Below, one piece after another: positions 42,491 to 51,704 of a stretch of 64,000 nucleotides of DNA (position 1 is its first letter; every line of letters starts with the position of its first letter). The position numbers and the translations under genes are program-made. The notes under the pieces were generated by a model. The model worked only from the letters and a program-made list of their open reading frames with translations, made no database searches and was not told the origin of the DNA. The stretch comes from JAYPAN01 sp049597955 (lineage in GTDB: Bacteria > Pseudomonadota > Alphaproteobacteria > RS24): the NCBI GenBank assembly GCA_049597955.1, contig JBMYND010000006.1, positions 56,508 through 120,507 of the forward strand. The letters are read 5' to 3'.

Positions 42491-42498
42491 CCCCCCTA
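42486..42498. repeat. Right 13-bp inverted repeat of the defence island
   Basis: GTTAACCCCCCTA is the exact reverse complement of 38710-38722. It contains the stop codon TAA of the AbiJ-like gene and, on the other strand, the stop codon TAG of lpd. Confidence 0.9.
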
Positions 42499-43914
42499 CA
42501 TATGCAAAGCGCGGTTATCGACGGCGAGGGCGGCTTCCTTCACCGCTTCGGTGAGGGTTGGGTGGGCGTGGCAGGTGCGCGCAATATCTTCCGCGCTGGC
42601 TGAAAACTCCATCGCCACGGCGGCTTCGGCAATCATGTCGCCGGCTTGCGCGCCGAGAATATGCACACCCAAAACGCGGTCGGTTTTGGCGTCAGCCAGT
42701 ATTTTCACAAAACCGTCTGTCGTGCCATTCACCTTGGCGCGGCCATTGGCCATGAAGGGGAATTTGCCGACCACATAGGCCGTGCCGGCTTCTTTCAGCT
42801 CTTCTTCCGACTTGCCGACCCAAGCCACTTCCGGCGCGGTATAGATCACGCCGGGAATGACATCATAATTGACATGGGCCGGTTTGCCCGCCAAATGCTC
42901 GGCCAGCGCCACGCCCTCATCTTCCGCCTTATGCGCCAGCATTGGCCCGGCAATGGCATCGCCAATCGCATAAATGCCATCGACCGAGCTTTTGAAATGG
43001 GCGTCGGTTTCCACCCGACCGGCCTGGTCTTGCTTCACGCCCAGCGCCTCCAGCCCCAGCCCCGCCGTATAGGGGCGGCGGCCAATCGCCACCAGCACGC
43101 GGTCGGCGGTCAGCGTTTCTTCCTCGCCCGCGCCACTGGCCGGCGCCACACTGACTTTAACTTGCGTCTTTTGCGCCACCGCACCGGTGACTTTGGTGCC
43201 AAGCTTGAATTTAATGCCCTGCTTTTGCAGCACACGCTGGAATTGCTTGGCCAGCTCGGCATCGACGCCGGGGGTGATGCGGTCGAGAAACTCAACCACT
43301 GTCACTTCCGCGCCAAGCCGCCGCCAGACCGAGCCAAGCTCCAGCCCGATAATGCCGGCACCAACAATCAGCAAATGTTTCGGCACATCAGGCAGTTCCA
43401 ACGCGCCGGTGGAAGAAACAATGCGGTCTTCGTCAATCTCAATGCCGGGCAGCGGCGTCACTTCCGAGCCGGTGGCAATGACAATGTTTTTGGCGGTCAA
43501 GGGGCGGGTGCTGCCATCGGGCAAAGCCACGGCCACTTGACCGACCGCTTCAATGCGCGCCTCGCCGATAATTTCTTCAACCTTGTTCTTCTTCAAAAGA
43601 AAAGTGACGCCTTGCGTATTGCCGTCAATGCCGTCTTGCTTATAGGCCATCATTTTTTTCAAATCGACTTTCACCTCGCCGACCGAAATGCCCATTGTCT
43701 CGGCATGGCGGGTTTCTTCCAGCACTTCAGACGCGTGCAAAAGCGCCTTGGACGGAATGCAGCCAACATTCAGGCATGTGCCGCCGGGCGCGCCGCGCTT
43801 GTCAATACAGGCGACTTTCAGCCCCAATTGCGCCGCGCGAATGGCGCAGACATAACCGCCGGGCCCGGCCCCAATCACCACAAGGTCGAAATTATCATTG
43901 CTGTTTTGGCTCAT
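42496..43914 (-). CDS. lpdA: Dihydrolipoyl dehydrogenase (E3)
   Basis: The 472-residue flavoprotein reoxidises the lipoyl groups of 2-oxo acid dehydrogenases. It has FAD motif VVIGAGPGGYVCAIRAAQLG, redox disulfide GGTCLNVGCIPSKALLHAS near 45, NAD motif LIVGAGIIGLELGSVW near 185, and the C-terminal His-Glu pair in CHAHPTLTEAVKE. The start at 43914 is the Met of MSQNSNDNFDLVVIG; the frame is open 24 codons more. It is the last gene of sucA-sucB-lpd. Confidence 0.97.
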   Translation of the reverse strand: MSQNSNDNFDLVVIGAGPGGYVCAIRAAQLGLKVACIDKRGAPGGTCLNVGCIPSKALLHASEVLEETRHAETMGISVGEVKVDLKKMMAYKQDGIDGNTQGVTFLLKKNKVEEIIGEARIEAVGQVAVALPDGSTRPLTAKNIVIATGSEVTPLPGIEIDEDRIVSSTGALELPDVPKHLLIVGAGIIGLELGSVWRRLGAEVTVVEFLDRITPGVDAELAKQFQRVLQKQGIKFKLGTKVTGAVAQKTQVKVSVAPASGAGEEETLTADRVLVAIGRRPYTAGLGLEALGVKQDQAGRVETDAHFKSSVDGIYAIGDAIAGPMLAHKAEDEGVALAEHLAGKPAHVNYDVIPGVIYTAPEVAWVGKSEEELKEAGTAYVVGKFPFMANGRAKVNGTTDGFVKILADAKTDRVLGVHILGAQAGDMIAEAAVAMEFSASAEDIARTCHAHPTLTEAVKEAALAVDNRALHM

Positions 43915-43946
43915 TTTGCGCTTCGAGGCTCCTTTTCGCTTGGCGT

Positions 43947-45185
43947 TTATATGTCGAGCAGCAGGCGTTCGGGAGCTTCCAGACACTCCTTCACCCGCAC
44001 CAGAAATGTCACCGCTTCCTTGCCGTCAACAATGCGGTGGTCATAAGACAGGGCCAGATACATCATCGGGCGCACCACCACTTCGCCATTGACGACGACC
44101 GGCCTGTCCTGAATTTTATGCATGCCGAGAATCCCGCTTTGCGGCATGTTCAAAATCGGCGTGCTCATCAGCGAGCCATAAACGCCGCCATTGGAAATGG
44201 TGAATGTGCCGCCCTGCAAATCTTCAATCGCCAGCTTGCCGTCGCGCGCCTTGCGGCCCATATCGCCAATTGTCTGCTCAATTTGCGCCAGCCCCATATT
44301 CTGCACATCGCGCAGCACCGGCACGACCAGCCCTTTTTCCGTGCCGACAGCCACGCCCATATTGACGTAGTTTTTATAGATGATTTCATCTTCGGCAATT
44401 TCCGCATTGACGGCGGGAATCTCATGCAGCGCAGTCACGCAGGCGCGGGCGAAAAAGCCCATAAAGCCAAGCCGCACGCCATATTTCTGCTCAAACAAAT
44501 CCTTATAGTCGCGCCGCAATTGCATCAGCGCGCCCATATCAACCTCATTGAATGTGGTCAGCTGGGCGGCGGTGTTTTGCGATTCCTTCAGCCGCGCGGC
44601 AATGGTTTTGCGCAAGCGGGTCATTTTCACCCGCTCCTCGCGCACGCCATTATTGGCCAGCGCACTATTTGCAATGGCCGAGCTTAATTGCGCCGTGCCG
44701 CTATCCATCGCCTGCACCACATCGGCCTTGGTCACGCGACCGCCCTTGCCGGTGCCGTCAATCGCACCGGCGTCAAGATTATGCTCTTCCACCATGCGGC
44801 GCACGGCGGGCGACAAATCAGCATCAGCCGCTTTGGCCGCGCCTGTTTCGGGCGCTTTTTCCTCTGTTTTTTCGGGTGCTTTTTCTTGTGCAGGGGCGGC
44901 TGCTTCTGGTGCAGCTTCTGGTGTAGAGGCGGGTGCAGGCGCGCCTTCACCCTCAGCGATTGAACCAAGCAGCGCGCCCACTTCAACCGTTGCGCCTTCC
45001 TCGGCCAGCACTTCGCTCAGCACACCGGCACTTTGCGCCGGCACTTCAATCGTCACCTTGTCGGTTTCCAATTCGCAAAGCGGCTCATCCATCGCCACCG
45101 CATCGCCGGGCTTTTTATACCATTGCGCAATTGTTGCCTCGGTAATTGACTCACCGAGGGTGGGAACACGGATTTCATTGCTCAT
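43947..45185 (-). CDS. sucB: 2-oxoglutarate dehydrogenase E2, dihydrolipoyl succinyltransferase
   Basis: The 412-residue core enzyme has one lipoyl domain (1-76) with the lipoylated Lys in ELETDKVTIEVPA. A flexible Ala/Pro/Glu linker and a subunit-binding domain near 125-160 (LSPAVRRMVEEHNLDAGAID) follow. The catalytic domain has SYDHRIVDGKEAV near 380, with the active His and Asp. It transfers succinyl groups to CoA. It lies between sucA (18 bases) and lpd (32 bases). Confidence 0.97.
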   Translation of the reverse strand: MSNEIRVPTLGESITEATIAQWYKKPGDAVAMDEPLCELETDKVTIEVPAQSAGVLSEVLAEEGATVEVGALLGSIAEGEGAPAPASTPEAAPEAAAPAQEKAPEKTEEKAPETGAAKAADADLSPAVRRMVEEHNLDAGAIDGTGKGGRVTKADVVQAMDSGTAQLSSAIANSALANNGVREERVKMTRLRKTIAARLKESQNTAAQLTTFNEVDMGALMQLRRDYKDLFEQKYGVRLGFMGFFARACVTALHEIPAVNAEIAEDEIIYKNYVNMGVAVGTEKGLVVPVLRDVQNMGLAQIEQTIGDMGRKARDGKLAIEDLQGGTFTISNGGVYGSLMSTPILNMPQSGILGMHKIQDRPVVVNGEVVVRPMMYLALSYDHRIVDGKEAVTFLVRVKECLEAPERLLLDI

Positions 45186-45203
45186 AGCAGTCTCCAGAGG
45201 GCA

Positions 45204-48197
45204 TCAACTTATCGGATTGGTCAGCGCATCGGCCAGTAATTTGGCGCGCTCTTCGAGATGGCGGCTCATCAAGCCGGTCGCGGTAGAGGCGGTGGAACGC
45301 CGCCCCGCATAGGCCGGACGTGTGTGCTTGGCACCCAAATGAATCAGCGCGTCTTCCAGTTCCGGCTCGACATGGCTCCACGCACCCATATTGCGCGGCT
45401 CTTCCTGGCACCACACCATTTCGGCATGGACAAGGTTTTCAAGTTCCGCCATAAGCGGGCCTTTCGGGAACGGATAAAGCTGCTCCAGCCGGATGATATA
45501 AACATCATCAATGCCCGCTTCTTCGCGCGCTTCCAGCAGGTCAAAATAAACTTTGCCCGAACAGAAAACGACACGGCGAATATTTTTCGCCGGTTTCAGC
45601 GTGCCGCCCAGCCGCGCATCGGCATCATCCCACAAAACGCGGTGAAAGGTTGACCCGGTTTCCATTTCGGCCAAAGTTGAAACGCATTTTTTATGGCGCA
45701 GCAATGATTTCGGCGTCATCAGCACCAGCGGCTTGCGGAAATTACGCTTTAATTGGCGGCGCAAAATATGGAAATAATTGGCCGGTGTGGTGCAATTGGC
45801 GACTTGCATATTTTCCTCAGCGCATAATTGCAAATAACGCTCCAGCCGCGCCGAACTATGCTCCGGCCCCTGGCCTTCATAGCCATGCGGCAGCAGCATA
45901 ACCAGCCCCGACATGCGCAGCCATTTAATCTCGCCCGATGAAATAAACTGGTCGATAATCACTTGCGCACCATTGGCGAAATCGCCAAATTGCGCCTCCC
46001 ACATGACCAGCGCATTGGGCTCGGCCAGCGAATAGCCATATTCAAAGCCCAAAACCGCCGCTTCCGACAGCATGGAATTGACCACTTCAAAACCGGCTTG
46101 CCCGTCGCTCACATGATCAAGCGGGCGATAGCGGTTTTCGGTTTTCTGGTCTGTCCAAACCGAATGGCGTTGCGAGAATGTGCCGCGCTCACTGTCCTGC
46201 CCCGACAGGCGCACCGGATAACCTTCATGCAACAGGCTGCCAAAGGCCAGCGCCTCGGTCGTTGCCCAATCAAAACCTTGGCCGGTTTCAAACATGTCGC
46301 GCTTGGCTTTCATCTGGCGTTGCAAGGCACGGTGCTGGTTAAAGCCTTCCGGCACATGGGTCAGCGCCGCCCCGATTTTCTGCAAAATATCGGCTTCAAC
46401 ACCGGTATCGCCGCGAATAACCGCATCAGCCGCATCGCCATGCTTGCGCTCCAGCCCCGACCATTTGCCGTCCAGCCAGTCAGCCTTATTCGGCTTATAG
46501 CCATTGGCTTCTTCAAACGCGGCATCCAGCGTCGCGCGATAATCGGCGCGAATAGCTTCCACTTCCGCCTCGCTGACCAGCCCTTCACTGACCAAACGGC
46601 GGGCATATTGGGTGGCCACCGTCTCATGCTTGCCGATTTTATTATACATATGCGGCTGGGTGAAAGCCGGTTCATCGCCTTCATTATGGCCGAAGCGGCG
46701 ATAGCAGAACATGTCTATCACCACCGGTTTCAAAAATTTCTGGCGAAATTCAGTCGCCACTTTGGCGGCATAGACCACGGCTTCCGGGTCATCGCCATTG
46801 ACGTGAAAAATCGGCGCTTCCACCATTTTCGCCACATCGGAAGGATAGGGCGAGGAGCGCGAAAAGCGCGGATTGGTGGTAAAGCCGATTTGATTATTGA
46901 CGATAAAATGTATCGCGCCGCCTGATTTATGGCCGACCAGACCGGACAGGCCAAAACATTCCGCCACAATACCCTGACCGGCAAACGCCGCATCACCATG
47001 CAGCAAAAGCGGTATCACCGTGCTGCGGTCGGCCATGGCGCGGCTGTCGGTTTTGCCCTGGTCTTGCTTGGCGCGCGCCTTGCCCAGCACAACCGGGTCA
47101 ACCGCCTCCAAATGCGACGGGTTGGCAGTCAGTGACAAATGCACTTTATTGCCGTCAAATTCGCGGTCGGAAGAGGCGCCAAGGTGATATTTCACATCGC
47201 CGGAGCCTTCAATATCGTCCGGATTGGCCGAGCCGCCCTTAAACTCATGGAACAGGGCGGTGAAAGGCTTGGCCATCACATTGGTCAGCACATTCAGCCG
47301 CCCGCGATGCGGCATGCCAATCACAATATCTTTAACGCCCAAATTGCCACCGCGCTTGATGATTTGCTCCAGCGCCGGAATCATCGCCTCGCCGCCATCA
47401 AGGCCGAAACGCTTGGTGCCGGTATATTTGACGTCGATAAACTTTTCCAGCCCTTCGGCTTCCACCAACTTTTGGAAAATCGCTTTCTTGCCTTCGCGGG
47501 TAAAGGTGATTTCCTTATCCGCCCCTTCCACGCGCTCCTGCAACCAGGCTTTTTCTTCAGGGTCGGAAATATGCATAAATTCAATGGCAAAAGTGCCACA
47601 ATATGTGCGCCGCAAAATCGCCAGCATTTCATTTATGCTTGCCGTTTCCAGCCCCAGCACATAATCGATAAAAATCGGCCGGTCGAAATCTTCCGGCGCA
47701 AAGCCGTATGAGGTCGGGTCAAGCTCCGGATGGCTGGCCGGTGGCTCCAGCCGCAAGGGATCCAAATCGGCAGCCAAATGACCGCGGAAACGATAAGCGC
47801 GTATCATCATAATGGCGCGCACCGAATCCAGCGTCGCGGCGCGCACGGCGGCATCATCGGCACCGACCATGCGGCTTTGCACTTTTTCCGCCAACGCACC
47901 GGCAGAAGGCAGTTCTTCAGCCCAATTGCCGTCCAGCACAGCGGTCATTTCGCCATTTATTGCCGGGGGCCAGTCGCCACGCTGCCATGATGGGCCACCT
48001 GTGATACCCCCAGTGATACCACCAGTGCCATCTTCATTTTCCAATGATTGAAAATAGGCTTGCCAGCCCTCGCCAAGAGTTTTATCGCCAGCGCGAAAAC
48101 GCTCATAAAGCGCCTCCAGATAAAGAGCATTGGAGCCATCAAGCGACGGTATTGCAATGCCGCCCTTGTCAGACTTGCCCGATATATCCTGTGACAT
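45204..48197 (-). CDS. sucA: 2-oxoglutarate dehydrogenase E1
   Basis: The 997-residue thiamine diphosphate enzyme decarboxylates 2-oxoglutarate. The N-terminus SNALYLEALYERFRAGDKTL is the family's E2-contact region. Active-site text includes VIGMPHRGRLNVLTNVM, LLHGDAAFAGQGIVAE and MFCYRRFGHNEGDEPAFTQP. A tandem GGIT/GGIT near residue 60 comes from a 12-bp repeat. The 91 bases upstream, before sucD, are A+T-rich and may hold a promoter. Confidence 0.97.
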   Translation of the reverse strand: MSQDISGKSDKGGIAIPSLDGSNALYLEALYERFRAGDKTLGEGWQAYFQSLENEDGTGGITGGITGGPSWQRGDWPPAINGEMTAVLDGNWAEELPSAGALAEKVQSRMVGADDAAVRAATLDSVRAIMMIRAYRFRGHLAADLDPLRLEPPASHPELDPTSYGFAPEDFDRPIFIDYVLGLETASINEMLAILRRTYCGTFAIEFMHISDPEEKAWLQERVEGADKEITFTREGKKAIFQKLVEAEGLEKFIDVKYTGTKRFGLDGGEAMIPALEQIIKRGGNLGVKDIVIGMPHRGRLNVLTNVMAKPFTALFHEFKGGSANPDDIEGSGDVKYHLGASSDREFDGNKVHLSLTANPSHLEAVDPVVLGKARAKQDQGKTDSRAMADRSTVIPLLLHGDAAFAGQGIVAECFGLSGLVGHKSGGAIHFIVNNQIGFTTNPRFSRSSPYPSDVAKMVEAPIFHVNGDDPEAVVYAAKVATEFRQKFLKPVVIDMFCYRRFGHNEGDEPAFTQPHMYNKIGKHETVATQYARRLVSEGLVSEAEVEAIRADYRATLDAAFEEANGYKPNKADWLDGKWSGLERKHGDAADAVIRGDTGVEADILQKIGAALTHVPEGFNQHRALQRQMKAKRDMFETGQGFDWATTEALAFGSLLHEGYPVRLSGQDSERGTFSQRHSVWTDQKTENRYRPLDHVSDGQAGFEVVNSMLSEAAVLGFEYGYSLAEPNALVMWEAQFGDFANGAQVIIDQFISSGEIKWLRMSGLVMLLPHGYEGQGPEHSSARLERYLQLCAEENMQVANCTTPANYFHILRRQLKRNFRKPLVLMTPKSLLRHKKCVSTLAEMETGSTFHRVLWDDADARLGGTLKPAKNIRRVVFCSGKVYFDLLEAREEAGIDDVYIIRLEQLYPFPKGPLMAELENLVHAEMVWCQEEPRNMGAWSHVEPELEDALIHLGAKHTRPAYAGRRSTASTATGLMSRHLEERAKLLADALTNPIS

Positions 48198-48288
48198 ACT
48201 GTCCTTCCGGTTTATCAGTCACCATATCTTTCAAGACACTAGACCAATTTATAAATCGTGAACACTGTTATCTTGGCAAAAGCCTTAC

Positions 48289-49164
48289 TCAGCCTTGCAA
48301 AACCTCGACCAATGTTTTGCCCAAAGCGGCAGGCGATGGCGAGACGGTGATACCGGCTGAGCGCATGGCTTCCATTTTATCCTCAGCACCGCCTTTGCCC
48401 CCGGCGATAATCGCACCGGCATGGCCCATGCGCCGCCCGGGAGGCGCGGTGACGCCGGCGATAAAGCCGACCATTGGTTTTTTCACTTTCGACGCTTTGA
48501 CCAGCTCAGCCGCTTCTTCTTCAGCCGAGCCGCCAATTTCGCCAATCATAATGATGGATTCGGTTTCCTCATCGGCGAGGAACATTTCCAAACAATCGAT
48601 AAAATTCGTGCCATTGACCGGGTCGCCGCCAATACCGATACAGGTTGACTGGCCAAGACCGGCAGCGGTTGTTTGCGCCACGGCTTCATAGGTCAGCGTG
48701 CCGGAGCGCGACACAATACCGACCGAGCCGCGATTGTGAATATGGCCGGGCATAATACCGATTTTGCACTCGCCGGGGGTAATCACACCCGGGCAATTCG
48801 GCCCGACAAGGCGCGTCTTGGAACCTTGCAAAGCGCGTTTCACCTTAATCATATCGGCCACCGGAATGCCTTCGGTAATGCACACGGCCAGCTCAATACC
48901 GGCATCAATCGCCTCCAATATGGCATCCGCCGCAAAGGGTGGCGGCACATAAATGGCGCTGGCTGTGGCACCGGTCTTGTCAACCGCTTCGGCCACTGTG
49001 TTGAAAACCGGCAAATCGAGATGGCTTGACCCGCCACGCCCCGGTGTGACCCCGCCGACCATTTTCGTGCCATAGGCAATCGCCTGCTCGGAGTGGAAAG
49101 TGCCTTGGCTGCCGGTAAAGCCCTGACAGATAACTTTGGTATCCTTATTGACCAGAACAGACAT
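48289..49164 (-). CDS. sucD: Succinyl-CoA synthetase alpha subunit
   Basis: The 291-residue subunit starts MSVLVNKDTKVICQGFTGSQ and has the CoA-binding Rossmann fold. The phosphohistidine region MPGHIHNRGSVGIVSRSGTLTYEAV is near 150-175, and RRMGHAGAIIAGGKG near 250 has the active His in GHAGA. It shares one base with the sucC stop. Confidence 0.97.
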   Translation of the reverse strand: MSVLVNKDTKVICQGFTGSQGTFHSEQAIAYGTKMVGGVTPGRGGSSHLDLPVFNTVAEAVDKTGATASAIYVPPPFAADAILEAIDAGIELAVCITEGIPVADMIKVKRALQGSKTRLVGPNCPGVITPGECKIGIMPGHIHNRGSVGIVSRSGTLTYEAVAQTTAAGLGQSTCIGIGGDPVNGTNFIDCLEMFLADEETESIIMIGEIGGSAEEEAAELVKASKVKKPMVGFIAGVTAPPGRRMGHAGAIIAGGKGGAEDKMEAMRSAGITVSPSPAALGKTLVEVLQG

Positions 49165-50333
49165 TATGCACTCTCCTTCACAGCGGCGACAATTTTTTCA
49201 GCCGCATCGTCCAAATCATCGGCAGGGATGATGGTCAGGCCCGACTCGGCCATGATTTTCTTGCCCAATTCAACATTTGTGCCTTCCAACCGCACCACTA
49301 AAGGCACGGATAATTCGGTCTCGCGGGCGGCTGCGACCACCCCTTCGGCAATCACATCGCAGCGCATAATGCCGCCAAATATATTGACCAAAATGCCCTC
49401 CACATTGTCATCCGACAAAATGATTTTGAACGCTTCGGTCACTTTTTCCTTGGTCGCGCCGCCGCCAACATCAAGGAAATTGGCCGGCTCGGCGCCATAA
49501 AGTTTAATAATGTCCATTGTCGCCATAGCCAGACCGGCACCATTGACCATGCAGCCAATTGTGCCATCGAGCTTGATATAGCTGAGGTCGAACTCCGAGG
49601 CTTTGACTTCCGCCGGGTCTTCCTCGTCCAAATCGCGCAGCGCAACAATATCGTCATGGCGATACAGCGCATTGGAATCAAAATTGACTTTGGCATCAAG
49701 GCAAATCAATTGCCCGTCGCCGGTCACCACAAGCGGGTTGACTTCCAAAAGCGACATATCGGTTTCAACAAAAGCGCGATAAAGATTATTTATCAGCGCG
49801 CTGGCCTGTTTTACCTGATCGCCCTCAAGGCCCAACGCAAAGGCGATTTGGCGGCCATGATGCCCGGAAATGCCACCCGCCGGGTCAACGCTGACGGTGA
49901 GGATTTTTTCCGGTGTTTCGGCCGCCACTTCCTCAATATCCATACCGCCCTCGGTTGAAGCGATAAAGGAAACCCGCGATGTGGCGCGGTCAACCAGCGC
50001 CGACAAATAGAGTTCGCGGGCAATGTCGGAACCCTCTTCAATATAGACGCGCCCGACAATACGGCCTTCCGGGCCGGTTTGATGGGTGACCAATGTCATG
50101 CCCAACATGCGCTCGGCTTCGGCGCGCACCTCATCGATTGATTTGACGACTTTAACCCCGCCGCCCTTGCCGCGCCCGCCGGCATGAATTTGTGCTTTCA
50201 CAACCCAGACCGGCCCGCCAAGTTCCTCAGCGACTTTGACCGCCTCATCCGGTGTAAAAGCCACACCGCCGCGCGGCACAGGCACACCAAATTCGCTCAA
50301 GACCTGTTTGGCCTGATATTCGTGGATATTCAT
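49164..50333 (-). CDS. sucC: Succinyl-CoA synthetase beta subunit (ADP-forming type)
   Basis: The 389-residue ATP-grasp subunit begins MNIHEYQAKQVLSEFGVPVP. It has VVKAQIHAGGRGKGGGVKVV near 45, GAGLAMATMDIIKLYGAEPA and NFLDVGGGATKEKV near 290. It couples succinyl-CoA cleavage to ATP synthesis in the TCA cycle. The start at 50333 is the family start; the frame is open 31 codons earlier without reason to use them. sucC-sucD stops and starts overlap as TAATG. Confidence 0.97.
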   Translation of the reverse strand: MNIHEYQAKQVLSEFGVPVPRGGVAFTPDEAVKVAEELGGPVWVVKAQIHAGGRGKGGGVKVVKSIDEVRAEAERMLGMTLVTHQTGPEGRIVGRVYIEEGSDIARELYLSALVDRATSRVSFIASTEGGMDIEEVAAETPEKILTVSVDPAGGISGHHGRQIAFALGLEGDQVKQASALINNLYRAFVETDMSLLEVNPLVVTGDGQLICLDAKVNFDSNALYRHDDIVALRDLDEEDPAEVKASEFDLSYIKLDGTIGCMVNGAGLAMATMDIIKLYGAEPANFLDVGGGATKEKVTEAFKIILSDDNVEGILVNIFGGIMRCDVIAEGVVAAARETELSVPLVVRLEGTNVELGKKIMAESGLTIIPADDLDDAAEKIVAAVKESA

Positions 50334-50482
50334 GAACCCCTCTTTCGTCTGGATAGAACAAACTGTGCAGATGTGCCGAAACCTAGCCCAAGCAGGCGGC
50401 GGTCTCAAGCCCAAACGACTTTGCAAACAGGATTTTCAAACCACAAATACGGGGACTGGCAAAATCGGCTTTCCGGCGCAAT

Positions 50483-51592
50483 TTATTTGACGATAATCTC
50501 GCTATTGCCGCCATTGACCGGCGCGGGCAAGCGAATATGCATGCCGTCATCAGCCATAATCGTGCCGCTTTTGCGAATGTCGCGCACACCGCGCATGAAT
50601 ATGCGCTCAACCAAGCCACTGGCCGGAGACGGTGCCATATGGGTGAAAACCAGCATTTTGGCATTGGCGCGATTGGCGACTTTGGCAGCTTCGGCCGGGC
50701 TGGTGTGATAATCATGCGTGTCATAAATGATTTTGCCGAGATTTGGCTGGCCCATTTCCGCCAATGTTTCCGACGTCATGCTCACCAAATCGCGTTGCAA
50801 AACTTCATGCACCAGCACTTCGGTGTTTTTGGCCTCGGCCACCAGATTGTCGCTGTAAGCAGTGTCGCCACTTATCACCAGCGACCGGCCGCGATAGTCA
50901 AAGCGGAAGCCGACAGCAGGTTCAATCGGCGGATGCGGCACGGCAAAAGCCGATATTTTCAGCCCGTCTTCATCAAAAATGACATTGCTGCCCGCTTCCG
51001 GCACGGCAAAGGGTTTCGCCACAAATCCGGAATGCGCCGACGGCATCGCCGCCTCGCCGTGATGCGCTGTGCGGTAGCCATAATCCAACTCATAAGCCAA
51101 ATTAAAGCCATCTGCGACTTTCTGCACGCCGGGGCCGCCATAAAGCGGCAATTGCCCGGCTCGCCCGCGCGCCCAGCTGGCCAGCTGCAATTCACCAAGA
51201 GAGGAAATATGGTCGGAATGGAAATGCGTCAGCAAAACGCCGTCAAGGCGTTCAACCGGCAGAGCCATATTGACGGCTACGGCTGTTGAGCGCGCGCCGC
51301 TGTCTATCATGAAAAACTTGTCACCGGCCAGCACGCCCATGCATTGCTGCGCCCGTCCGGTATTGCCCATGGGCGAGGCGGTGCCGCAAAACACCAAATC
51401 CAGATTATCGCCGCCATAAGCCGCGCCGCGTTCCATTTGCTGCGCGACAGCGCGCGTCAGCGCGCCCTTGGCCAATCGGTCTTGCAAACCGTCATGATTC
51501 AGCACCAGAACCACCAGCCCACCGGCCAGCAAAACCAGCACAAGGGCGGCCAGCACGGCCCGCTTCCACCATTTTGCCAATAATGATTGCAT
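50483..51592 (-). CDS. Membrane-anchored MBL-fold hydrolase
   Basis: The 369-residue protein has an N-terminal membrane anchor (about 11-33, hydrophobic VLAALVLVLLAGGLVVLVL). An RNase Z-like metallo-beta-lactamase domain follows: LVFCGTASPMGNTGRAQQC near 65, the metal motif LLTHFHSDHISSLGELQL near 121, VISGDTAYSDN near 240 and LVFTHMAP near 325. Such proteins are likely periplasmic hydrolases of esters or lactones. It is not RNase Z itself because of the anchor and the different substrate arm. No pathway link to the surrounding TCA genes is evident. Confidence 0.82.
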   Translation of the reverse strand: MQSLLAKWWKRAVLAALVLVLLAGGLVVLVLNHDGLQDRLAKGALTRAVAQQMERGAAYGGDNLDLVFCGTASPMGNTGRAQQCMGVLAGDKFFMIDSGARSTAVAVNMALPVERLDGVLLTHFHSDHISSLGELQLASWARGRAGQLPLYGGPGVQKVADGFNLAYELDYGYRTAHHGEAAMPSAHSGFVAKPFAVPEAGSNVIFDEDGLKISAFAVPHPPIEPAVGFRFDYRGRSLVISGDTAYSDNLVAEAKNTEVLVHEVLQRDLVSMTSETLAEMGQPNLGKIIYDTHDYHTSPAEAAKVANRANAKMLVFTHMAPSPASGLVERIFMRGVRDIRKSGTIMADDGMHIRLPAPVNGGNSEIIVK

Positions 51593-51704
51593 GCCACTCT
51601 CCCCTTATTAAAACCGATGCGGCAAATCGGCCTTAATTTGGTGTAGCGGCAATAAGCTGCCAGGGCAAGATAAATCTGGCACTAATCGTGCCGATAGTTT
51701 GTGC

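Larger units (their letters stand above)
38713..42495. mobile_element. Defence island between xerC and lpd
   Basis: About 3.8 kb of A+T-richer DNA separates two core genes that would otherwise converge directly. Contents: NYN/PIN-like ribonuclease (minus), SinI-like endonuclease plus C5 methyltransferase (plus), and AbiJ-NTD4/HEPN-like protein (plus). No transposase or integrase is inside. Perfect 13-bp inverted repeats mark both edges, and a 46-bp direct repeat brackets the restriction-modification pair. Left and right edges share GTTAAC; joined there they restore the palindrome TAGGGGGGTTAACCCCCCTA with xerC and lpd stops at its ends. The 322 bases between the NYN start and the endonuclease start hold promoters, direct repeat copy 1, a hairpin and no convincing gene. 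Confidence 0.7.

Noticed and set aside
51660..51700. Terminator after mdh
   Set aside because: GGCAC-TAATC-GTGCC is only five base pairs and is not followed by a T tract on the minus strand, so I did not list it as a terminator.
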